Positions 57,621 to 64,000 of a stretch of DNA of 64,000 nucleotides are shown here, piece by piece (the stretch's first letter is position 1; each line of letters opens with the position of its first letter). The position numbers were made by a program, and so were the translations under genes. The notes under the pieces are model-generated. The model was given only the letters and a program-made list of their open reading frames with translations, was not told the DNA's origin and ran no database searches. The DNA is from Nocardioides gilvus (lineage in GTDB: Bacteria > Actinomycetota > Actinomycetes > Propionibacteriales > Nocardioidaceae). The stretch lies in assembly GCF_003194605.1 (NCBI RefSeq), contig NZ_QHKY01000003.1, forward strand, positions 62,001 through 126,000. The letters run 5' to 3'.

Positions 57621-58045
57621 CAGGCACCCTTTCCGTTCCTGGTGGCGGCAACATCAGCCGGCTGGACAACCAGGGTGATGTGGCTGGTGCGCTTGTTGAT
57701 CCGGGTCGCACGACCCTGCGCACGGGGACGCCACCGCTTCATGGTGGGGCCCTCGTCGACCATCGCGACGGAGAGAACCAGGTCGGCAGCCTTGAGGCCT
57801 TCGGTGGTCTCTGCGTTCGCGACGGCGCTTTCCAGCACCTTGTAGACGGTCTCGGAGGCGGCCTGCGGTGCGAACTGCAGCAGCGCCAGGGCCTCTTCGA
57901 CGGGAAGGCCGCGGACCATGTCGACGACACGGCGAGCCTTCATGGGGGTGATGCGGACGAATCGCGCGCTCGCGAAGGCTCCCGGCTGGTCGCCGAGCAG
58001 CGACTCGCGGCGGGCGCTGGTGCGCACGCGCTCAGTAACGCTCAT
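57620..58045 (-). CDS. rplV: 50S ribosomal protein L22 (uL22)
   Basis: 141 residues. [53 protein letters not shown] and the loop tip [28 protein letters not shown] that lines the exit tunnel. Extra N-terminal 20 residues relative to E. coli. Confidence 0.97.
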   Translation of the reverse strand: MSVTERVRTSARRESLLGDQPGAFASARFVRITPMKARRVVDMVRGLPVEEALALLQFAPQAASETVYKVLESAVANAETTEGLKAADLVLSVAMVDEGPTMKRWRPRAQGRATRINKRTSHITLVVQPADVAATRNGKGA

Positions 58046-58079
58046 TGCTCGTTATCTCCAGTTTCTGGTCTCCGCCGCG

Positions 58080-58361
58080 TCAGCGACGGCGACCCTTCCG
58101 GTCTTCCTTCACGTGCCCGCGGTAAGTGCGGGTGGGGGCAAATTCGCCGAGCTTGTGGCCGACCATCGAGTCGGTCACGAACACGGGAACGTGCTTGCGT
58201 CCGTCGTGGACCGCGATCGTGTGGCCAATCATGGCCGGCAGGATCATGGACCGACGGGACCACGTCTTGATGACGTTGTGCGTGCCCTTCTCGTTCTCGG
58301 CGTCCACCTTCTTGAGGAGGTGGCCATCGATGAAGGGACCCTTCTTCAGGCTACGAGGCAT
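58080..58361 (-). CDS. rpsS: 30S ribosomal protein S19 (uS19)
   Basis: 93 residues. [73 protein letters not shown]. 5 bases after rplB. Confidence 0.97.
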   Translation of the reverse strand: MPRSLKKGPFIDGHLLKKVDAENEKGTHNVIKTWSRRSMILPAMIGHTIAVHDGRKHVPVFVTDSMVGHKLGEFAPTRTYRGHVKEDRKGRRR

Positions 58362-58366
58362 CTCAG

Positions 58367-59203
58367 TTACTTCCTACCCTTGCCGGACTTGCGGCGACGG
58401 ATGATCTGGGAGTCGCTGGCCTTGCGCTTGCGCGTACGGCCCTCGGCCTTGCCCCAGGGGGACACGGGGTGACGTCCACCGGACGTCTTGCCCTCACCAC
58501 CACCGTGCGGGTGGTCGACCGGGTTCATGACGACACCACGAACGGTCGGGCGCTTGCCCTTCCAGCGCATGCGGCCGGCCTTGCCCCAGTTGATGTTCGA
58601 CTGCTCGGCGTTGCCGACCTCGCCGATCGTGGCGCGGCAGCGCACGTCGACGAAGCGCATCTCGCCCGAGGGGAGTCGCAGCGTGGCCTTGGTGCCCTCA
58701 CGAGCGACCAGCTGGGCGGAGTTTCCTGCGGAGCGAGCCATCTTCGCACCGCCGCCGGGGCGGAGCTCGATGCAGTGGATGGTCGTACCGACGGGGATGT
58801 TGCGCAGCGGCAGGTTGTTGCCGACCTTGATGTCCGAGTTCGGACCGCTCTCGATCACGGTGCCCTGGAACAGGTCCTTGGGAGCCACGATGTAGCGCTT
58901 CTCGCCGTCCGCGTAGTGCAGCAGGGCGATGCGGGCGGTGCGGTTGGGGTCGTACTCGATGTGAGCGACCTTGGCCGGCACGCCGTCCTTGTCGTAGCGA
59001 CGGAAGTCGATGATGCGGTAGGCACGCTTGTGACCGCCACCGTGGTGACGAGTCGTGATGCGTCCCTGGTTGTTGCGGCCGCCCTTCTTGGGGAGCGGGC
59101 GCGTCAGAGACTTCTCGGGCGTGTCCCGGGTGATCTCGGCAAAGTCAGCCACCGAGGAGCCACGACGGCCCGGGGTGGTCGGCTTGTACTTGCGGATAGC
59201 CAT
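58367..59203 (-). CDS. rplB: 50S ribosomal protein L2 (uL2)
   Basis: 278 residues. [102 protein letters not shown] with the conserved His needed for peptidyl transferase function. 33 bases after rplW. Confidence 0.98.
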   Translation of the reverse strand: MAIRKYKPTTPGRRGSSVADFAEITRDTPEKSLTRPLPKKGGRNNQGRITTRHHGGGHKRAYRIIDFRRYDKDGVPAKVAHIEYDPNRTARIALLHYADGEKRYIVAPKDLFQGTVIESGPNSDIKVGNNLPLRNIPVGTTIHCIELRPGGGAKMARSAGNSAQLVAREGTKATLRLPSGEMRFVDVRCRATIGEVGNAEQSNINWGKAGRMRWKGKRPTVRGVVMNPVDHPHGGGEGKTSGGRHPVSPWGKAEGRTRKRKASDSQIIRRRKSGKGRK

Positions 59204-59236
59204 TGTCTTAGTCCTTCTTCGCCTTCAGCCGCCCGG

Positions 59237-59542
59237 TCAGTTGACCGGACCCCCGAAGATGTCGATGCGGTGGCCCTCAGCGAGGCTGACGATGGCGCGC
59301 TTGGTGTCCTTGCGCTTGCCCAGACCGTTCTTCGTGCGGCGGGTCTTGCCCTGACGGTTCAGGGTGTTGACCGAGGTCACCTTCACGTTGAAGATCTTCT
59401 CGACCGCGATCTTGATCTCGGTCTTGTTGGCGTCCGGGTGCACGACGAACGTGTACTTGTTCGCGTCGAGCAGGCCGTAGCTCTTCTCGGACACGACCGG
59501 CGCGAGCAGGATGTCGCGGTGGTCCTTGTGCAGGGTGCTCAC
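59237..59542 (-). CDS. rplW: 50S ribosomal protein L23 (uL23)
   Basis: 101 residues from a GTG that overlaps the rplD stop (GTGA). [50 protein letters not shown] and the basic loop [19 protein letters not shown]. Docking site for SRP and trigger factor at the tunnel exit. Confidence 0.97.
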   Translation of the reverse strand: MSTLHKDHRDILLAPVVSEKSYGLLDANKYTFVVHPDANKTEIKIAVEKIFNVKVTSVNTLNRQGKTRRTKNGLGKRKDTKRAIVSLAEGHRIDIFGGPVN

Positions 59543-60156
59543 TTGTCGCCCTCCTTCTTGGTCTTGCCGGCGACGAACGCCTCGTAGGCGGCCTGGGTGA
59601 AGACCACGTCGTCGCTGGCGAGCACGTCGTAGGTGTTGAGCTGGTCAACGGCGACGATGTGAACCTGCTGGGCGTTGCGGAGCGAGAGCCACGTGGTGGT
59701 GTCGCTGCGCTCGAGGACGACCAGGTAACGGCTGCGGTCACTCAGTGCAGTGAGCGCGGTCAGCGCGGCCTTGGTGGAGGGCTTGTCACCCGACACCAGG
59801 GAGTCGACCACGTGGATGCGGTCGTTGCGAGCGCGGTCCGAGAGGGCGCCACGCAGAGCAGCGGCCTTCATCTTCTTGGGGGTGCGCTGCGAGTAGTCAC
59901 GCGGCTGCGGGCCGTGGACGATGCCACCGCCGGCGAACTGCGGTGCCCGGGTCGAGCCCTGACGGGCGCGGCCGGTGCCCTTCTGCTTGTGCGGCTTGCG
60001 TCCACCACCACGCACCTCGGCGCGGGTCTTGGTCTTGTGCGTTCCCTGGCGGGCAGCAGCCTGCTGGGCGACGACGACCTGGTGGATCAACGGCACGTTG
60101 ACCTCGACGCCGAAGATTGCGGCGGGAAGGTCGACCTTCACGGTCTTGGTAGCCAT
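59539..60156 (-). CDS. rplD: 50S ribosomal protein L4 (uL4)
   Basis: 205 residues. [68 protein letters not shown] carries the tunnel loop; C-terminal half SKDTATT-like [16 protein letters not shown]. In E. coli L4 represses the S10 operon through its leader. 2 bases after rplC. Confidence 0.97.
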   Translation of the reverse strand: MATKTVKVDLPAAIFGVEVNVPLIHQVVVAQQAAARQGTHKTKTRAEVRGGGRKPHKQKGTGRARQGSTRAPQFAGGGIVHGPQPRDYSQRTPKKMKAAALRGALSDRARNDRIHVVDSLVSGDKPSTKAALTALTALSDRSRYLVVLERSDTTTWLSLRNAQQVHIVAVDQLNTYDVLASDDVVFTQAAYEAFVAGKTKKEGDK

Positions 60157-60158
60157 GC

Positions 60159-60818
60159 TCAGGCCTCCTGGGTCTGCTTGGCAGCGGAACGCAGCACCAC
60201 GAGACCACCACGGGGGCCGGGAACGGCACCCTTGAGAAGGATCAGGCCCTTCTCGGTGTCCACTGCGTGCACGGTGACGTTCTGGGTGGTGACGACGTCG
60301 TTACCCATCCGGCCAGCCATGCGGGTGCCCTTGAAGACACGACCCGGAGTGGCGCAGGCGCCGATCGAGCCGGGCTTGCGGTGGTTGCGGTGGGCACCGT
60401 GGGAAGCGCCGACACCGTGGAAGCCGTGACGCTTCATGACGCCGGCGAAGCCCTTGCCCTTGCTGGTGCCGGTGACGTCGATCTCTTCGCCGTTGGCGAA
60501 GGTGTCGACACCGAGCTCCTGGCCGACCGTGTAGGTCGAGGCGTCAGCGGTGCGGATCTCGACCAGGTTGCGACGCGGGGTCACACCGGCCTTGGCGAAG
60601 TGACCAGCCACCGGCTTGTTGACCTTGCGTGCCTCGATCTCGCCGAAGCCGACCTGGATGGCGTTGTAGCCATCGGTCTCGGGCTGGCGGACCTGAGTCA
60701 CGACGTTGGTCGTGGCAGCGATCACGGTGACGGGAACAACCTTGTTGTTCTCGTCCCACATCTGGGTCATGCCGAGCTTGGTGCCCAGCAACCCCTTCAC
60801 GTTTCGTTCGAAAGTCAT
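60159..60818 (-). CDS. rplC: 50S ribosomal protein L3 (uL3)
   Basis: 219 residues. [92 protein letters not shown] blocks (Gln in the conserved RxPGSIGxxATPG region replaced by Cys-Ala as often in actinobacteria). 11 bases after rpsJ. Confidence 0.97.
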   Translation of the reverse strand: MTFERNVKGLLGTKLGMTQMWDENNKVVPVTVIAATTNVVTQVRQPETDGYNAIQVGFGEIEARKVNKPVAGHFAKAGVTPRRNLVEIRTADASTYTVGQELGVDTFANGEEIDVTGTSKGKGFAGVMKRHGFHGVGASHGAHRNHRKPGSIGACATPGRVFKGTRMAGRMGNDVVTTQNVTVHAVDTEKGLILLKGAVPGPRGGLVVLRSAAKQTQEA

Positions 60819-60829
60819 CTTCTCGGACC

Positions 60830-61138
60830 TCAGAGCTTGATCTCGATGTCGACGCCAGCCGGCAGGTCGAGACGCATCAGCGAGTCGACGGTCTTCGGCG
60901 TGGGGTCAATGATGTCGATGAGGCGCTTGTGCGTGCGCATCTCAAAGTGCTCGCGCGAGTCCTTGTACTTGTGGGGCGAGCGAATGACGCAGTACACGTT
61001 CTTCTCGGTCGGCAGCGGCACGGGGCCGGCGACCTTTGCACCCGTACGGGTGACGGTGTCCACGATCTTGCGCGCCGAGGTGTCGATCACCTCGTGGTCA
61101 TAGGCCTTGAGCCTGATGCGGATCTTCTGTCCCGCCAT
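60830..61138 (-). CDS. rpsJ: 30S ribosomal protein S10 (uS10) / NusE
   Basis: 102 residues. [47 protein letters not shown] segments, [27 protein letters not shown] and [26 protein letters not shown]. First gene of the S10 operon; also the antitermination factor NusE. The str operon (rpsL, rpsG, fusA, tuf) is not directly upstream. Confidence 0.98.
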   Translation of the reverse strand: MAGQKIRIRLKAYDHEVIDTSARKIVDTVTRTGAKVAGPVPLPTEKNVYCVIRSPHKYKDSREHFEMRTHKRLIDIIDPTPKTVDSLMRLDLPAGVDIEIKL

Positions 61139-61585
61139 AGGTCTCTCTCGTCCTTACTCTCGCACCCCGGGAGGTGCCGCGTCCTGGTCTGTTCTCTCGA
61201 CACGTCCTCGGGTGAGGCCGTACCGCCTGTCTCTCTTTCACTCCACCTCTCGACCCCCGCGGTCGGGCGTGTCGCTCTACTTCGAGTGACGACTGACCAG
61301 GGATTGAGTTGTGGACCTACGTGACTTCCGACGGTTCGTCGGATCGGATCGGGTCTCGGCCTGATGACTCAGGAACGGTGCTTCAGCACACGCGACCACG
61401 GAGTCCAGACGCTCGACGGCCAAGAGCCATCGGGAGACGCGATTCAGTAGTCAAGAGTGTTGACGCACCCCGGCACCCGCCGGAGCAACTTGCCTATCTT
61501 GGCAGACGCTTCGGCAAAGATCCAAATCGGGTCCGTCCCACCGATTCCGGACGGTCATGTCGGTGTTTCCTGCTTGGATTGCGCC
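61139..61585. other. S10-operon leader and divergent intergenic region
   Basis: 447 bases between rpsJ (minus) and the membrane-protein gene (plus). I see a 7-bp hairpin TCCGACG-GTT-CGTCGGA at 61327-61343 on the rpsJ side and a -35-like TTGACT on the minus strand at 61449-61454, but no convincing -10 at proper spacing, so the promoter cannot be placed. A long leader for the S10 operon is likely. No gene or tRNA in this stretch. Confidence 0.4.
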
Positions 61586-62716
61586 ATGGCAGGACAAGAC
61601 CAGTATGACCCCCCGGTCGGCGCCCAACCCCCTCTCGGCCCGCCCCATCCCGCGCCAGGGCCCGGTCCCGCCGCGCCCTGGCCTTCGTACTCGCCGCCCG
61701 GGCCCTACCCGGCGCCGGGCCCTCAGTACCCCTCCCCCGCGCCCGGGCAGCCGGGCGCCCCGGCACCACACTGGTCCCCGACACCGGCACGAGCAGCCCA
61801 CAAACCTGGAGCCGTGCCGCTGCGGCCCCTGCGGCTGGGCGACATCCTGGATGCCGCGATCCGGATCATCCGTTTCAACCCCGGCGCCACGGTCGGTGCC
61901 GCTGTCCTCTTCGCTGCCGTGCCGCTGCTGATCCCGATCGCGCTGACCGGCGTGCTGCTGCCGACGGCCGACTTCGGGTCGGATGACGCCGCCGTGCTCA
62001 TCTCCCTGGGTGTGGCGTGGGGAGGCGCCCTGCTGCTGCAGTGGCTGGGCGTCACGTTGGTCACCGGGATGACCGCCCAGGTTGCGTACACGGCGGCCCT
62101 GGGGCAGAAGATGACCTTGGGGCAGGCCTGGCAGGCGACGCGTGGCGCACGAGGACGGTTGCTCGGTCTCGCCGCCCTCCTGCTGTTCCTGATGGCGGCA
62201 GTGACGTTGGTCTACGTGGTGGCCTCGGTGGGAGTCGTCATGACCGGCAACGTGATGGGCATCGTCGCGTGGTTCCTCATCACCCTGCCCCTCGGCGCGG
62301 TGCTGTCGACCTGGTTCTGGGTGAAGTACTACCTCTTTGCCGTCCCCGTGCTGATGGTGGAGCGCACCGGTGTCCTCGAAGCGCTCAACCGCGGCTCACG
62401 ACTCGTCTCCGGCCACTTCTGGCGGGTCCTGGGCATCTCCTTCCTGACCGTGATGGTCGCCCAGATTGCCTCCGGAGTGGTCTCGATCCCGCTCGTCTTC
62501 CTGGGCGAGGTCCCTGCTCTCATGGGCGCCAGCGAAGCGATGGTGCTGGTCGCACTGATCGCCACCCAGGCCATCTCCCAGATCGTCGCGACCGCCCTGG
62601 TGACGCCCTTCCTCAGCGCGGTCACGGCTCTGCTGTACATCGACGTGAGGATCCGCAAGGAGGCGTTCGACGTCGATCTGCTCACCCGATCCGGAGCGGG
62701 AGCCCCACCTCCGTGA
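61586..62716 (+). CDS. Proline-rich polytopic membrane protein, GDPD-membrane-domain-like
   Basis: 376 residues from the ATG at 61586 (MAGQDQYDPPVG); the frame is open 43 codons upstream without a ribosome site. About 75 residues of Pro/Gly/Ala-rich cytosolic tail (GPPHPAPGPGPAAPWPSY), then RPLRLGDILDAAIRIIRFNPGATVGAA, the signature opening of the actinobacterial family related to the membrane domain of glycerophosphodiester phosphodiesterases, and six hydrophobic helices (e.g. AAVPLLIPIALTGVLL, LLGLAALLLFLMAAVTLVYVV, AMVLVALIATQAISQIVATAL). C-terminus VTALLYIDVRIRKEAFDVDLL is the conserved end. Function unknown; it opens the block with DUF4129 and DUF4350 genes. Confidence 0.8.
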   Translation: MAGQDQYDPPVGAQPPLGPPHPAPGPGPAAPWPSYSPPGPYPAPGPQYPSPAPGQPGAPAPHWSPTPARAAHKPGAVPLRPLRLGDILDAAIRIIRFNPGATVGAAVLFAAVPLLIPIALTGVLLPTADFGSDDAAVLISLGVAWGGALLLQWLGVTLVTGMTAQVAYTAALGQKMTLGQAWQATRGARGRLLGLAALLLFLMAAVTLVYVVASVGVVMTGNVMGIVAWFLITLPLGAVLSTWFWVKYYLFAVPVLMVERTGVLEALNRGSRLVSGHFWRVLGISFLTVMVAQIASGVVSIPLVFLGEVPALMGASEAMVLVALIATQAISQIVATALVTPFLSAVTALLYIDVRIRKEAFDVDLLTRSGAGAPPP

Positions 62717-63333
62717 CCCCAGTCCTCTCCCTGGCGCTGGTCCACGCACGCGACCTGACTCCCGACGAGGCGCGCTCCGAGATGCGACGCGAACTGCTGC
62801 GCCCTGAGTACCGGGAGCGCGACCTCACCGAAAGAGCCCTGCAATGGTTCCTGGGCCAACTCGACCAGGTGTTGAACGCGGCGAGCGGGGTGCCGCCCCT
62901 CTCCTACCTCGCGGCCCTCGTGGTCGGTTTCGTGCTCGTGCTCGTGCTGGGACTGGCTCTCTCCCGGCTCGGCCACCGGAGCCACGAGCGCAGCGCCTCT
63001 CCCACGCCGTTGCTCGAGGAGGGCGTCAGCGCGGAGCAGTTGCGCATCCGGGCACGCACGGCCTTGGCGGAAGGCCGACACAAGGACGCGGTCGTCGACG
63101 CCTTTCGCGCCCTGGCGACCTCTCAGGTCGAACAACGCCGTGTCGAGAACGTGCCCGGAGCAACCGCCCACGAGCTCGCGGAGGCCCTGGCCGAGGCGTT
63201 CGGCGACCACCGTTCGGAGATCGTCGCGGCAGCCGACCTCTTCGACGCCACGCTCTACGGTGACCAGGACGTACGCCCCGAGCAGGCCGTGGCGCTCCTC
63301 GCCCTGGAGACCGACCTGGCGGGCGCGCGATGA
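62713..63333 (+). CDS. DUF4129 membrane protein
   Basis: 206 residues from a GTG that overlaps the previous stop (GTGA). N-terminal RDLTPDEARSEMRRELLRPEYRERDLTERALQWFLGQLDQ, one membrane helix (SYLAALVVGFVLVLVLGLALS), then DUF4129 itself: LRIRARTALAEGRHKDAVVDAFRALATSQVEQRRVENVPGATAHELAEAL. DUF4129 proteins accompany DUF4350, MoxR and DUF58 genes in actinobacteria and are thought to have a cell-envelope or transglutaminase-like partner role, not proven. ATGA overlap with the next gene. Confidence 0.85.
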   Translation: MTPVLSLALVHARDLTPDEARSEMRRELLRPEYRERDLTERALQWFLGQLDQVLNAASGVPPLSYLAALVVGFVLVLVLGLALSRLGHRSHERSASPTPLLEEGVSAEQLRIRARTALAEGRHKDAVVDAFRALATSQVEQRRVENVPGATAHELAEALAEAFGDHRSEIVAAADLFDATLYGDQDVRPEQAVALLALETDLAGAR

Positions 63334-64000
63334 GCAGCGGCCTCCGGGTGCGCGTACGTCGACACCGCACCGCGCTCATCCTCACGGCATTCGTCCTGGC
63401 CGTCGTGGCCATCTCCGTCGTCGCGGGCCAGCGGCCCGGCAACACCGTGCCCCTCGACCCGGAGAACGCCGGTCCGGACGGCGCGCGAGCGCTGGCCCGG
63501 GTGCTCGAGCGCCACGACGTGGACGTCACGGTGGCGCGAGGCGCAGCAGCCCTGGAGTCGCAATCTGTCACCGAGGGGACCACGGTGGTGGTGACCTCGA
63601 CCGAACAGCTGGGCGAGAGCACCCTGTCCCGTCTCAGGGACCACGCAAGCGCCGGTGACGTGGTCCTGGTGGACCCGCCCGGCTGGCTCACCACCTCCCT
63701 GACCACCCCGCCCACCCGCGTCCGTATCCCCCAGCACGTGTCCGGGGCGTGCGCCGACCCAGAGTTCTCGGACCTGGCGATCCGCACCGAAGAGGCCCTG
63801 GCCTTCGACGGCCCCGGCTGCTTCGGCCACACCGAGGGCTCCTTGCTGGTCTCACCCGCTGCAGGACTGACGCTCTGGGGAGCCGGACAAGCGCTCTCCA
63901 ACGAACAGGTCGTGCGAGCCGACAACGCAGCAGTCGCCCTCCGGCTGGTCGGGGGCGGCAGCGCGCTCGTCTGGTACGTGCCGGACGCTCGCGACCTGAC
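63330..64000 (+). CDS. DUF4350 protein, truncated by the window end
   Basis: First 223 codons; no stop before base 64000. One membrane helix near the N-terminus (ALILTAFVLAVVAISVVA), then NTVPLDPENAGPDGARALARVLERHDVDVTVARG, the DUF4350 opening that resembles the GATase-1-like/BatA-type N-domain, and VVVTSTEQLGESTLSRLRDHASAGDVVLVDPPG. Co-translated with the DUF4129 gene. MoxR and DUF58 genes are the expected neighbours beyond the window. Confidence 0.85.
   Translation, partial: MSSGLRVRVRRHRTALILTAFVLAVVAISVVAGQRPGNTVPLDPENAGPDGARALARVLERHDVDVTVARGAAALESQSVTEGTTVVVTSTEQLGESTLSRLRDHASAGDVVLVDPPGWLTTSLTTPPTRVRIPQHVSGACADPEFSDLAIRTEEALAFDGPGCFGHTEGSLLVSPAAGLTLWGAGQALSNEQVVRADNAAVALRLVGGGSALVWYVPDARDL

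Overview
The window is a high-GC actinobacterial chromosome segment that is almost entirely coding, with many GTG starts, ATGA/GTGA/TGATG gene overlaps, CIRCE-controlled groESL, mycothiol-type formaldehyde detoxification (mscR) and a TIGR02983-type SigE-family sigma factor. Gene order and protein sequences fit Nocardioidaceae (a Nocardioides-like organism). This assignment is inference from gene content, not from a database search.

Region 1 (1-9923): the N-terminus of a glpD-type dehydrogenase, a small secreted protein, a NYN/OST-HTH RNA-binding protein, a DUF4304 protein, and the purine pair guaB3/guaB with a small unknown gene between them. A polytopic GT39-like membrane protein diverges from guaB. 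mscR and its MBL-fold partner form a two-gene operon. Region 2 (9924-20258): groES-groEL1 behind two CIRCE operators, a THUMP-like methyltransferase, an autoregulated PadR/HAAS membrane-protein pair, a lone two-TM membrane protein, a sigma factor with a co-translated membrane-anchored beta-propeller-like protein, then tsaD-rimI-tsaB. Region 3 (20268-31097): a GNAT-TsaE fusion, an alpha/beta hydrolase, alr, nnr, acpS, glmS, divergent coaA, a four-TM protein, glmM, rpsI and rplM. From tsaD to acpS every junction overlaps or lies within about 10 bases, so t6A synthesis, alanine racemization, NAD(P)HX repair and CoA/ACP priming form one tight minus-strand operon.

Region 4 (31098-44337) is accessory relative to the surrounding backbone: gltA, an HtrA protease, a TetR-controlled operon (two SDRs, APH-like kinase, ACAD10/11-like acyl-CoA dehydrogenase), a CoA-disulfide-reductase-like flavoprotein, an RsmC-like methyltransferase with truA, an ArsR-controlled SRPBCC/TIGR03086 operon, and a DUF2786 protein. 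Region 5 (44437-61138) is the S10-spc-alpha ribosomal supercluster on the minus strand, read from rpsJ to rplQ, including secY-adk-map and infA-rpmJ. Region 6 (61586-64000): a proline-rich GDPD-membrane-like protein, a DUF4129 protein and a truncated DUF4350 protein, co-translated on the plus strand.

No tRNA, rRNA, CRISPR array, transposase or prophage gene was seen. The most interesting material is regulatory and organisational: perfect operator palindromes embedded in promoters (padR, arsR, tetR, groES), a 75-bp hairpin repeat present twice and starting exactly at stop codons, the lva-like kinase/dehydrogenase operon, a GNAT-TsaE fusion, duplicated start regions, and recurrent -10 motifs placed 6-8 nt ahead of start codons that imply leaderless mRNAs.
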